Assembly (NCBI GenBank): GCA_018813725.1
Contig: JAHJBD010000080.1
Location: 1 to 16,591, forward strand
Source of the DNA: Nanobdellota archaeon
GTDB lineage: Archaea > Nanobdellota > Nanobdellia > Woesearchaeales > JAHJBD01
Length of the DNA: 16,591 nucleotides
Direction of reading: 5' to 3'
Below are positions 7,205 through 14,363 of the stretch, piece after piece (the stretch's first letter is position 1; every line of letters begins with the position of its first letter). The position numbers and the translations under genes are program-made. Below the pieces are notes generated by a model. The model was not told the origin of the DNA. It was given only the letters and a program-made list of their open reading frames with translations, and ran no database searches.

Positions 7205-8790
7205 TTTAGACCTCCTGCCTGCTCAACAGCAGACACGCAGGCTTTAGCTTTTTTCTCAGTCTCTGAGAATTCACTCTCAGGTATTGAGTCATACACGATA
7301 CCTGCTCCAGCACGGACATATGCTTTTCCACCTTTTAATCTCATTGACCTGATAACTATACATGAGTCAAAATCTCCGCTTGGCGTTAAGTAGCCTACAG
7401 ACCCGCCATAAAACCCTCTTTTGTTCTTTTCAACTTCCCGTATGAGCTTCATGGCTTCGATCTTTGGAGCGCCTGTCAGTGTGCCCATGTTCATGGTTGC
7501 CATATAAGCATGGAGCGCATCTAGGTCATCTTTTAATACCCCTCTTACATTTGACACAAGATGCTGTACATGGGAATATTTTTCAACTATAAATGGCTCA
7601 TCAACATACCTTGTGCCTGGCTTTGAAACCTTTGCCACATCATTTCTTGCAAGGTCGATGAGCATAGTATGCTCAGCTAATTCTTTTTGATCTATCTTCA
7701 GCTCAGCTTCATACCTTGAATCTAAGTCATGATCTAACTTGCCTTCAACAATCCCCCTTGGCTTTGTCCCTGCAATAGGCCTTATCTCAACTATCTTCTC
7801 TTCATTTCCCTGAACTCTCAAAAACATTTCAGGTGAAGAGCCCAAAAGTATACCATTGCCATTATTGATATAAAACATGTATGGGCTTGGGTTCAGGTTC
7901 TTCAGTTTATGATATATGTCTAATGGTTCAGCATTGTATGCCATGCTTATTGTCCTCGAAGGCACAACCTGGAATACGTCTCCATTGACAACATTCTGTT
8001 TTAGTTTCTCGATGATCTGGATAAATTCTTCTTTGCTTGTGTCGCTCTTGATATCCTTTGCCTTGACTGGCTTTTTCTTTACTGTCGGCATCTTCCCATC
8101 TATTGCCTTTTCATAGTTCTTGATTGTTGTTTCAACATCACTTATGATCTCCTTCCTTTTTTGATTGGTTATCAGCGCATTCACAATGATGTGGGTCTTG
8201 TCAGCTTTGTGATCTATGAGAAAAAGGTTGTCAACAAAATACATCTCATAATCTGGGTCCCCAAGCGGATCGTTCTTATTCATAGGCAAGTCTTCAAACT
8301 GGTCGATGAAATCATAAGATATCGCTCCAAAAAGTCCGCAATATGGGATGAATGGCTGCTCAGTAGGCTTGAACTTGAAAGCTATTGTACTTAGTATATC
8401 CATGTGCGTCTTAAGCTTTAATCTTTCATCTTCAGAAACAGTCCTTCTTTTTCGTGCAAGCTTTCCTTTTATCATATTTTTCTTGTAAACTGCCTTGTCA
8501 CAGAATTTAAAGTCATCTTTGATCTCTTTAAGGAATATCTCTCCTTTTTTGTTCAGTGCGATAATCTCAAAATCTTCTTTATTGCCTGATATCTTAAGGC
8601 AAGGATTAGCAGTGCCAATGCTAAGTTCACCATACTTATCCACAATATCAGCAGACTCCAATAATATGCAATTCTTTTTCCTTCCATAATCTGACAGTTT
8701 TGCAAATAGGTTTATCGGATCCTCAGCTTTATCCAGGGTTTTCACTATCGGTACTATGGTTCCAAGTTTAGCTCTCTCTATCTTATCCAT
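7201..8790 (-). CDS. trpE: Anthranilate synthase component I
   Basis: First enzyme of the pathway: chorismate plus ammonia to anthranilate, 529 residues. The chorismate-binding domain shows NPSPYMFYI (300-308), IRPIAGTKPRG (336-346), ELAEHTMLIDLARND (370-384), GTLTGAPKIEAM (436-447) and GAGIVYDSIPESE (495-507). The N-terminal LLES motif (43-46) is the tryptophan-binding site used for feedback inhibition in known TrpE proteins, so end-product control is likely. It lacks any tryptophan residue. It is the first gene of the operon. The ATG at 8790 is supported by GGGGGTG 9 bases upstream and a TATA box beyond it. Aminodeoxychorismate synthase (PabB) is the alternative, but LLES and the operon argue for TrpE. 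Confidence 0.97.
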   Translation of the reverse strand: MDKIERAKLGTIVPIVKTLDKAEDPINLFAKLSDYGRKKNCILLESADIVDKYGELSIGTANPCLKISGNKEDFEIIALNKKGEIFLKEIKDDFKFCDKAVYKKNMIKGKLARKRRTVSEDERLKLKTHMDILSTIAFKFKPTEQPFIPYCGLFGAISYDFIDQFEDLPMNKNDPLGDPDYEMYFVDNLFLIDHKADKTHIIVNALITNQKRKEIISDVETTIKNYEKAIDGKMPTVKKKPVKAKDIKSDTSKEEFIQIIEKLKQNVVNGDVFQVVPSRTISMAYNAEPLDIYHKLKNLNPSPYMFYINNGNGILLGSSPEMFLRVQGNEEKIVEIRPIAGTKPRGIVEGKLDHDLDSRYEAELKIDQKELAEHTMLIDLARNDVAKVSKPGTRYVDEPFIVEKYSHVQHLVSNVRGVLKDDLDALHAYMATMNMGTLTGAPKIEAMKLIREVEKNKRGFYGGSVGYLTPSGDFDSCIVIRSMRLKGGKAYVRAGAGIVYDSIPESEFSETEKKAKACVSAVEQAGGLK

Positions 8791-9004
8791 AACTGATTAC
8801 ACCCCCTGAATTATAGTTTAGAATGTGTATTTTATTTAAATTTTTTTGTTTTTTATATATCTGCGCATTATTGAAAACCTGTTTTAATACCATAAAACCT
8901 AAAATAAGCCTATATAGGGCTTCTTTTAGTGTAGCAACACTAGATTTTTTGCCTTTGACTATACAATCCCTTAGAATTCTCTTATCGGTGCCACGGACAA
9001 TCAC
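8783..9004 (-). CDS. Doubtful small ORF in the trpE upstream region
   Basis: A GTG-started frame of 73 codons runs through the gap between UPF0280 and trpE and ends 8 bases inside trpE. Its first 42 residues (from MIVRGTDKRI through GKKSS to LGFMVLKQ) have plausible protein-like composition. The rest is a low-complexity Asn/Lys stretch that coincides with the trpE TATA box and leader. I see no ribosome binding site before the GTG, and I do not recognise the sequence. It may be a chance frame, or the remnant of a gene whose 3' part has become promoter DNA. Confidence 0.18.
   Translation of the reverse strand: MIVRGTDKRILRDCIVKGKKSSVATLKEALYRLILGFMVLKQVFNNAQIYKKQKNLNKIHILNYNSGGVISYG
8799..8840 (-). 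promoter_or_regulatory. trp operon promoter and trpE ribosome binding site
   Basis: On the minus strand the AT-rich TTTAAATAAA (8831-8840) is a TATA box, predicting a transcript start near 8810 and a leader of about 20 bases. The leader contains GGGGGTGT (8799-8806), a strong match to the archaeal anti-Shine-Dalgarno tail. No tryptophan-codon leader peptide or attenuator hairpin fits in such a short leader, so control is more likely at initiation. Confidence 0.55.
8899..8929. repeat. Imperfect inverted repeat, 12-bp arms with 7-base spacer, between trpE and UPF0280
   Basis: Left arm CTAAAATAAGCC (8899-8910) and right arm GGCTTCTTTTAG (8918-8929) are complementary at 11 of 12 positions, around the spacer TATATAG. 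It lies about 60 bases upstream of the trpE TATA box and over 100 bases upstream of the UPF0280 start, inside a divergent intergenic region. It could be a dimeric regulator's operator or a hairpin. It has no T-run on either side typical of a terminator, and both flanking genes point away from it, so a terminator is unlikely. Confidence 0.5.
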
Positions 9005-9030
9005 TTGTCATTTATATTACCTATAATGGA

Positions 9031-9051
9031 AAATTATTTATTATTTATAAA
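9031..9051 (+). promoter_or_regulatory. AT-rich putative promoter of the UPF0280 gene
   Basis: The run from 9031 to 9051 contains overlapping TATA-like elements (TTATTTAT and TTTATAAA). The first is centred about 27 bases before the ATG at 9065, the spacing expected for a leaderless transcript, which is why that ATG is preferred. Without mapped ends the exact element cannot be fixed. Confidence 0.4.
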
Positions 9052-9064
9052 GTTATTGCCCTAC

Positions 9065-9769
9065 ATGTATAATAAAAAGATTGTCTATAAGGACAGCAAA
9101 CTCAATGTATTTTGCGATAAAAAGGAATATCTTGACAAGGCTATGCAGATATTGGTTGAAAAAAGAAAGCTGATTGAAGATTACATAACAAATCATCCAA
9201 AATTTCTTGAAACATTGGAACCTTTGAAGATTAATGATGATGACCCACCGATCATCAAGGCCATGAAAAAGGCAGCAACCAGTGCAGGTGTTGGGCCGAT
9301 GGCTACAGTTGCTGGCACATTAGCCGAGACCCTGGCCAAAGTAATAATTAAGCTAGGCTCAAGAAATGCGATAGTTGACAATGGCGGTGACCTTTACGTT
9401 ATAACAGACCAAGAGATAACCATCGGATTATTTTCAGGCAAATATGCAAATCTTGGATTTAAGATAAAAGGCGAGATGTCAATATGCTCATCCTCAAAGA
9501 TGGGCCACTCTCTTTCATTAGGTGACTGTGATCTTGCGACAATTTTCTCAATAGATGGCTCTTTGGCAGATGCTTGCGCAACAGCTTGCGCTAACATGGT
9601 CAAAAACAAAAGTGACATCAAGAAAGCGCTTGACTGGGTGAATGAAATCAAAGGTATAAAAGGCGCAATAATCATTAAAGACAGTGATATTGGTATGATC
9701 GGAGATGTTCCAGAACTGATCAAAGTGAAAGAGGTTAATGATAAGATCACTATTCATCCAATGCACTGA
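9065..9769 (+). CDS. UPF0280 family protein (COG2122, ApbE-like), sulfide assimilation for homocysteine
   Basis: With the start at 9065 the protein has 234 residues. Family hallmarks are DDPPIIKAMKKAATSAGVGPMATVAGTLAE (split here as the 59-69 and 74-88 segments), DNGGDLYV (105-112), SLGDCDLATI (151-160) and ADACATACANM (168-178). UPF0280 resembles the flavin transferase ApbE in fold. From the literature as I remember it, the Methanosarcina acetivorans member MA1715 helps efficient sulfide use in homocysteine synthesis together with DUF39 and NIL-ferredoxin proteins, both of which lie about 600 bases downstream here on the other strand. That makes the assignment stronger than homology alone. 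Upstream in-frame starts (TTG at 9005, ATG at 9026) would add an AT-rich hydrophobic leader that looks like promoter sequence, so I reject them. The 3' end overlaps the UDG-like gene by 20 bases. Confidence 0.85.
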   Translation: MYNKKIVYKDSKLNVFCDKKEYLDKAMQILVEKRKLIEDYITNHPKFLETLEPLKINDDDPPIIKAMKKAATSAGVGPMATVAGTLAETLAKVIIKLGSRNAIVDNGGDLYVITDQEITIGLFSGKYANLGFKIKGEMSICSSSKMGHSLSLGDCDLATIFSIDGSLADACATACANMVKNKSDIKKALDWVNEIKGIKGAIIIKDSDIGMIGDVPELIKVKEVNDKITIHPMH

Positions 9770-10334
9770 CTAATCCTTGTGCAATAACTTCCAACCGTCT
9801 TAATGTGTTGTCTTTTCCTATCTTTTTTAACGATCTTGCGTCACCATTTGCCTTGGCAGCTTTTGCACTCAGTATTTCATCACCATCAGCATCAATCTTT
9901 ATGGCATTCAATGCCCGAAGACTAAGATGTCCTGTGTACAAGATTGTGCACCCTTCAGTTAGATAACCCTCTTCAATAAGCGGGTCTAATGCAAACCTGG
10001 CAGTATCTCCAAAACAGATGATATAATCAGTGATCTCTTTAAGTTCTTTTGCCAGTCTAGCACTATTCCATTTGCCTAATATCTCAGCCAGAGTTGCCTC
10101 TGACCTTCCTGTCTTTTCATCATATTCAACCCTGCTCCATGAATTGGTGATTGTAACATCTCTTCTTGACATATGCACAGGAAACCCATAATCATTCATC
10201 AAACTGCACAATGTATCAAAATTCTTTCCAGTCGTAGCAGCAAGCGGCCGTCTTTCCATCTCTTCATATCTTCCAGGGCATGAGAATACCACAGCTGCTT
10301 CACTCTTTGCTCCTGGCTCATAATGTATCGGCAT
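9750..10334 (-). CDS. Uracil-DNA-glycosylase-like protein
   Basis: A 194-residue protein with the layout of the UDG superfamily: SCPGRYEE (18-25), RPLAATTGKNFDTL (29-42), a core strand ending TITNSW (61-66, Asn64), DYIICFGDTARFA (103-115) and GHLSLRAL (135-142), where His136 could match the catalytic-region histidine. It lacks the four-cysteine iron-sulfur cluster of family 4 UDGs. It resembles a poorly characterised UDG-like group, so uracil excision is an inference. The start at 10334 is chosen because a TATA box lies 27 bases upstream; a longer frame back to 10436 would only add translated antisense-frame sequence from the ferredoxin gene. It follows the NIL-ferredoxin gene by 38 bases on the same strand and overlaps UPF0280 tail to tail. 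Its link to homocysteine synthesis, if any, is unknown. Confidence 0.72.
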   Translation of the reverse strand: MPIHYEPGAKSEAAVVFSCPGRYEEMERRPLAATTGKNFDTLCSLMNDYGFPVHMSRRDVTITNSWSRVEYDEKTGRSEATLAEILGKWNSARLAKELKEITDYIICFGDTARFALDPLIEEGYLTEGCTILYTGHLSLRALNAIKIDADGDEILSAKAAKANGDARSLKKIGKDNTLRRLEVIAQGLVSALDE

Positions 10335-10356
10335 AGGTCTACAAGAACAAAATTGG

Positions 10357-10365
10357 TTATAAAAA
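10357..10365 (-). promoter_or_regulatory. TATA box of the UDG-like gene (leaderless)
   Basis: Minus-strand TTTTTATAA is centred about 27 bases before the ATG at 10334, in the 38-base gap after the NIL-ferredoxin stop. No Shine-Dalgarno-like sequence is present, which supports an independent leaderless transcript in addition to any readthrough. Confidence 0.55.
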
Positions 10366-10372
10366 GATTGAC

Positions 10373-10783
10373 CTAAAACTTGACCTGCATGGCCTTGTAG
10401 GGACAGACTACAGCGCAGTTGCCGCAAGCGATGCATTTGGAAGCTTCAAATTCAACAATCATCGTCTTTCTGTCTGGCACTGATAAAGCTCCTGTAGGGC
10501 AATGGACAGTGCAAGCTGAACAATGGGTGCAGTTGTCTTCAATCCTCTTGATCTCCTGGCTTAAGGGCTCGGTCTTGATGCCAAGTTCTTTTAGTCTTTT
10601 CTCAGAATCTGCTATCTGCTCACTTTCACCGATAAACTCCACTATCAAGGTTCCTCGATTGTTTTCAGCATTGATGTCTGCTTTAAGGATATTGAACAGC
10701 ACACCAAACTCTTTTGTCAATGAAGACATCACCGGATGATTAAACTGTTTCTCAGGAAACCTTAGTATCACTTTCTTGTTCAT
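10373..10783 (-). CDS. NIL domain / 2x[4Fe-4S] ferredoxin, homocysteine synthesis electron donor
   Basis: A 136-residue protein. Residues 1 to about 78 form an NIL domain, a small ferredoxin-fold domain also found on methionine ABC transporter ATPases and thought to sense or bind sulfur amino acids. Residues 80-136 are a bacterial-type ferredoxin with two complete cluster motifs: Cys85, 88, 91, 95 and Cys117, 120, 123, 127 (both CxxCxxCxxxCP). In Methanosarcina the equivalent protein (MA1822) works with DUF39 protein MA1821 to convert aspartate semialdehyde plus sulfide to homocysteine; here it probably supplies the electrons. It is translationally coupled to the DUF39 gene by an ATGA overlap, with a perfect GAGGTGA site 6 bases before its ATG. 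Confidence 0.92.
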   Translation of the reverse strand: MNKKVILRFPEKQFNHPVMSSLTKEFGVLFNILKADINAENNRGTLIVEFIGESEQIADSEKRLKELGIKTEPLSQEIKRIEDNCTHCSACTVHCPTGALSVPDRKTMIVEFEASKCIACGNCAVVCPYKAMQVKF

Positions 10784-11976
10784 CTTTTTTCACCTCTTAT
10801 ATTTAGAGGCTTGAACTTATTAGCATCATGTTCAGGTAAAAGCTGTGCAGGTTCGCTTAACAAGAAATCTCCTTTTTTGATATCATCCTTTAAGAGGTTG
10901 GCGATCCGGACTGCTTTTGAATAGCTTGAGAGTGAAGCAGTAGGTACATCCTTTCCATTTATAGTTATTGTTCCGCTCTTCAGCTCAGCATAACTCACTT
11001 CTCCTAATACGCCTGGATCTCTGTTTGGGTAAGATGTTGCATAATCTATTATCGGTGCAGTGATGTCAGCATCAGTAGCTACAGCATTCCTAAATATATC
11101 TTCGTTTAATATTGGTATCGGAACCCCTATCCCAACGCTTAATGTAACCCCATACCCAGTCATTGATGTACCTCTGATAAACTCTGAGCTCATCTTTTTT
11201 AGGTCACCTACAACAGCGATAGTTCCAGCACCACCTTTAGGTATGCCCAGCTCATTTCTTTCAGTAATGGGAGCATGCTGTGTGCCGTTCCAATAAACAT
11301 ATCCTTGTGTTCCACCAAGCCAGATCCTTGTGCCAATGCCTATAGTCTTGTAATGCGGATCTTTTAGTAATGGGCTTAACTGTCCAGCGCTGCAGTAGGT
11401 TGCATTGCCAAAATTCTTTTTAAGTTTTCCAAGGTAAGTATAGATTGACTTGGTTGAAGAGTTTGTAGCAACATTGTAATTTTGATAGCCGTTCCTGGGG
11501 TTAGTCAAGATGGCTTCATTTATCTCATCAATGTTTACCCATGTCTCTATATCTTTTCTCGGATAACAGTCAGTGCCATAAGATGTTGCTTTTAACAGAA
11601 CATCCTTTCCTTCAATAAGATCTTGGATTACATGCCCACCGCCATATTCAAATTTGCCTGGATACGTAGAATTTGCAGGATCATTGTCAGGTATCTGTGT
11701 TGCGCCAAGATAGACATCCACTGCTGCAAGGCCCCCATATGCTTCAACATCATTGAGCCAGCATTTCTGCATCTTGATCTTTGGTTTTGAATGGCCAAAA
11801 TTAAGGAAAGCGCCTGATGAACACATAGGCCCAAAGGTTGCAGTTGTCACAACATCCACTTCCTTTGCTGCTGCTTTAAGTCCCTTTGAAGCCACTAGCT
11901 CGATAGCTTCTTCAGCAGTCAGTATCACAGCTTCTCCTTTTCTGATCTTTTCGTTAATATCTTGGTAAGTTCTCAT
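10780..11976 (-). CDS. DUF39 homocysteine biosynthesis protein (COG1900, L-aspartate semialdehyde sulfurtransferase)
   Basis: A 398-residue protein of the DUF39/COG1900 family, which makes homocysteine from aspartate semialdehyde and sulfide without O-acyl-homoserine. Recognisable segments are the start MRTYQDINEKI, FGPMCSSGAFLNFGH (48-62, Cys52), KCWLNDVEAYGGLAAVDVYLGAT (split: 71-76 and 80-93), TSYGTDCYPRKDIETW (131-146, Cys137), RIWLGGTQGYV and KGGAGTIAVVGDLK. As I recall, two conserved cysteines near these positions are essential in the Methanosarcina enzyme; Cys52 and Cys137 are the likely counterparts. Length is typical for the form without a fused CBS domain. It is first in a coupled pair with NIL-ferredoxin. 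A TATA box 27 bases upstream and no ribosome binding site suggest a leaderless transcript. Confidence 0.93.
   Translation of the reverse strand: MRTYQDINEKIRKGEAVILTAEEAIELVASKGLKAAAKEVDVVTTATFGPMCSSGAFLNFGHSKPKIKMQKCWLNDVEAYGGLAAVDVYLGATQIPDNDPANSTYPGKFEYGGGHVIQDLIEGKDVLLKATSYGTDCYPRKDIETWVNIDEINEAILTNPRNGYQNYNVATNSSTKSIYTYLGKLKKNFGNATYCSAGQLSPLLKDPHYKTIGIGTRIWLGGTQGYVYWNGTQHAPITERNELGIPKGGAGTIAVVGDLKKMSSEFIRGTSMTGYGVTLSVGIGVPIPILNEDIFRNAVATDADITAPIIDYATSYPNRDPGVLGEVSYAELKSGTITINGKDVPTASLSSYSKAVRIANLLKDDIKKGDFLLSEPAQLLPEHDANKFKPLNIRGEKR
10790..10796 (-). promoter_or_regulatory. Strong ribosome binding site of the NIL-ferredoxin gene
   Basis: Minus-strand GAGGTGA lies 6 bases before the ATG at 10783, inside the last codons of the DUF39 gene. 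It fixes the start and shows that internal operon genes use Shine-Dalgarno initiation while operon-first genes are often leaderless. Confidence 0.75.
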
Positions 11977-11995
11977 GAGGAGGAGTGGTAAAGGC

Positions 11996-12009
11996 TTTAT
12001 TTAAATAAA
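11996..12009 (-). promoter_or_regulatory. TATA box of the DUF39/NIL-ferredoxin operon
   Basis: Minus-strand TTTATTTAAATAAA is centred about 27 bases before the ATG at 11976. The intervening bases (ending CTCCTCCTC) contain no Shine-Dalgarno match, so a leaderless mRNA is likely. A perfect palindrome AGAATATTCT (12033-12042) lies about 25 bases further upstream and might be a regulator site or part of the CDC48 3' end. Confidence 0.55.
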
Positions 12010-12060
12010 TACTTGAGAGAAATATTATTATAAGAATATTCTTTAGAAGATTAATTATCT

Positions 12061-14340
12061 TTATCCGTAATAGCTTGGCTTCTCTTCCTTCATCTGCTTT
12101 CCGCGTGCAGCTGAGAACTGCTGTTTTAGCTCTTCATAAGCTTTTTCTACATCAGGGCTCACAGACGGGCTGACCTTTTCAAGTGCAGCTTCAAAATCTT
12201 TCATCGTAACTTCTTTTGCTTTCATGTCCTTTCTAAGAGCAAGCATAGCAGCTTCCCTGCATATGGATTCAATGTCAGCGCCAGCATAACCTTCTGTCTT
12301 TGTAGCTAACTCTTTGATATCAACATCTTTTGTGAGCGGAATATTTTTTGTATGAACTTCGAAGATCTTTTCCCTGGTATTGATATCAGGAGCAGGTGTA
12401 AGTATAATCCTGTCAAACCTTCCTGGCCTAAGAAGAGCTGGATCCACGATATCCGGCCTGTTTGTCGCAGCTATGACTACAACATCATGCATCTCTTCAA
12501 GGCCGTCAAGCTCAGTAAGTATCTGGTTTACAACCTGTTCATGCACCCTAGACTCAGAGTTCGCTCCTCTTCTTGGCGCAAGGCTGTCAACCTCGTCAAA
12601 GAATATGATTGTAGGTGAAGTCTGTCTTGCTTTCTTGAATATCTCTCTTACAGCTTTCTCAGATTCACCAACCCATTTTGACAGTAATTCAGGACCTTTG
12701 ACTGATATGAAATTTGAATTTGCTTCGTTAGCCACTGCTTTTGCAAGCATTGTCTTTCCTGTTCCAGGAGCTCCGTAAAGAAGTATCCCTTTTGGTGGCT
12801 TTACTCCAAGCCTTTTGAAAGCCTCTGGAAATTTCAGCGGCCACTCAACAGCTTCTTTCAGCTCTTGTTTGACATCATCAAGCCCGCCTACATCTTCCCA
12901 CTTGATGTTAGGCACTTCAACCAGCACTTCTCTTAGCGCAGATGGCCTTACTACTTTCAATGCTTCGATAAAATCCTTTTGCCTTAGCTGTAGTTTCTCA
13001 AGAAGCTCTTTAGGTATTGTCTCTTCTTCCTGAAGCTTAAGGTCAGGAAGTATCCTTCTAAGTAATATCATAGCACCTTCTTTTGCTAGCGCAGATAGGT
13101 CAGCACCGACAAAACCATGCGTAATCTTTGCGATATCCTTAAGTTTAACATCTTTTGATAAAGGCATATTTCTTGTATGGATCTTAAGTACATCAAGCCT
13201 GCCGTCAGTATCAGGAACACCAATCTCAATCTCCCTATCAAACCTTCCTGGCCTTCTTAGGGCCGGATCCAAGATGTTTGGGATGTTTGTTGCAGCGATA
13301 ACCACAACCTTTCCTCTGTTCTGCAGTCCGTCCATGTTAGCAAGGAGCTGCGCTACAACTCTTCTCTCAACTTCACCTTTGGTCTCTTCCCTTTTGGATG
13401 CGATAGCATCTATCTCGTCAATAAATATGATTGATGGGGCATTCTTAACAGCCTCTTCAAACTTCTTACGGATGTTCTCTTCAGACTGGCCATAATACTT
13501 GCTCATTATCTCTGGACCGTTTATCAGTATGAAATGTGAATTTGTCTCATTAGCCACAGCCTTTGCTAGCAAGGTCTTTCCTGTGCCTGGCGGACCGTGC
13601 AGCAAAACCCCCTTTGGAGGCTCGATCCCTAATCTTTCGAAAATCTCAGGATGCTTTAAAGGAAGTTCGACCATCTCCCTGACTTTTTTTATCTCATCCC
13701 TAAGGCCGCCGATATCTTCGTAACTAACTTCAGGGACCTTATCTTCACCAACCTCAACACCCTCAGGATTAAACTCTATTGTAGTATGTTCACCTATGAT
13801 AACTGGTGTATTCTTAGGCATTATGTCAGCGACAACAAACTTCAGGTCACCAAACCCAAATCCCATCGCACTTTCGTCTAATAACGAGAACACATCATCA
13901 AAGAAAGGATTATCAGTCATGGCAGTCCTTCTTCGCCTTGTTCCGCCAAGGCTTACTATATCTCCTTTGACCACAGCTCTGCCCAAAAGCCCTTGCTTAA
14001 ACAGTTCAGGAGAAGCCCTTACTACAATGCCTTTTCTTGCAGGTGCAACCACCACTTTCTTTGCTTCCTTAACATCAGCCTTCTTGACTGTAACAAGTTC
14101 GCCTATGCCTGTCTTGGCATTCTTCCTGACAAGCCCATCCATCCTTATGATATTAAGTCCGATATCACCAGGATATGCCCTGTCTGCTATTGCAACAGTC
14201 AGCCTTTCACCGCTTACCTCAACAATATCCCCAACTCTGGCATCCATCTGCTGTAAGAAACTTGAATCTATCCTGACTATACCTTTGTTTACATCATCTT
14301 GTATCGCTTCAGCAACTTTGAGCTTTGTCTCTTTGTTCAT
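12061..14340 (-). CDS. cdc48: CDC48/VAT-type AAA+ ATPase (p97 homologue)
   Basis: A 759-residue protein unfoldase. Residues 1 to about 195 are the double-psi-barrel N domain, with an insert of about 25 residues (135-160, RRRRTAMTDNPFF onward) in its second half. D1 has Walker A GPPGTGKT (249-256), pore loop KYYG (281-284), Walker B FIDE (306-309) and arginine-finger segment RRPGRFDRE (362-370). D2 has GAPGTGKT (523-530), pore loop KWVG (555-558), FFDE (580-583) and RPGRFDR (638-644). Both rings therefore look active. The C-terminus KPSYYG ends in a hydrophobic-Tyr-X type tripeptide (YYG), as used to dock on the 20S proteasome. The archaeal role is ATP-driven unfolding of proteins for degradation or repair. 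It stands alone, with a TATA-like CATAAAA 27 bases before its start. Confidence 0.98.
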   Translation of the reverse strand: MNKETKLKVAEAIQDDVNKGIVRIDSSFLQQMDARVGDIVEVSGERLTVAIADRAYPGDIGLNIIRMDGLVRKNAKTGIGELVTVKKADVKEAKKVVVAPARKGIVVRASPELFKQGLLGRAVVKGDIVSLGGTRRRRTAMTDNPFFDDVFSLLDESAMGFGFGDLKFVVADIMPKNTPVIIGEHTTIEFNPEGVEVGEDKVPEVSYEDIGGLRDEIKKVREMVELPLKHPEIFERLGIEPPKGVLLHGPPGTGKTLLAKAVANETNSHFILINGPEIMSKYYGQSEENIRKKFEEAVKNAPSIIFIDEIDAIASKREETKGEVERRVVAQLLANMDGLQNRGKVVVIAATNIPNILDPALRRPGRFDREIEIGVPDTDGRLDVLKIHTRNMPLSKDVKLKDIAKITHGFVGADLSALAKEGAMILLRRILPDLKLQEEETIPKELLEKLQLRQKDFIEALKVVRPSALREVLVEVPNIKWEDVGGLDDVKQELKEAVEWPLKFPEAFKRLGVKPPKGILLYGAPGTGKTMLAKAVANEANSNFISVKGPELLSKWVGESEKAVREIFKKARQTSPTIIFFDEVDSLAPRRGANSESRVHEQVVNQILTELDGLEEMHDVVVIAATNRPDIVDPALLRPGRFDRIILTPAPDINTREKIFEVHTKNIPLTKDVDIKELATKTEGYAGADIESICREAAMLALRKDMKAKEVTMKDFEAALEKVSPSVSPDVEKAYEELKQQFSAARGKQMKEEKPSYYG

Positions 14341-14363
14341 ATTAATCAGTACGCTTCAGTGGG

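Noticed and set aside
8791..8810. Trp attenuator or leader peptide upstream of trpE
   Set aside because: The predicted leader is only about 20 bases, with no run of tryptophan codons and no alternative hairpins.
9005..9064. Earlier TTG or ATG start for UPF0280
   Set aside because: The extra residues (hydrophobic, Leu/Ile/Tyr-rich) come from AT-rich promoter-like DNA; the ATG at 9065 fits both the family start and a leaderless promoter.
10335..10436. Upstream extension of the UDG-like gene by 34 residues (MHRLRQLRC...)
   Set aside because: It lies mostly inside the NIL-ferredoxin gene in another frame on the same strand, is rich in Cys/Arg/Gln unlike the rest of the protein, and a TATA box sits 27 bases before the internal ATG at 10334.
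12033..12061. Palindrome AGAATATTCT and AAGAT/ATCTT repeat after cdc48
   Set aside because: Short and AT-only or nearly so; could be part of a 3' end or operator, but there is no support beyond symmetry.
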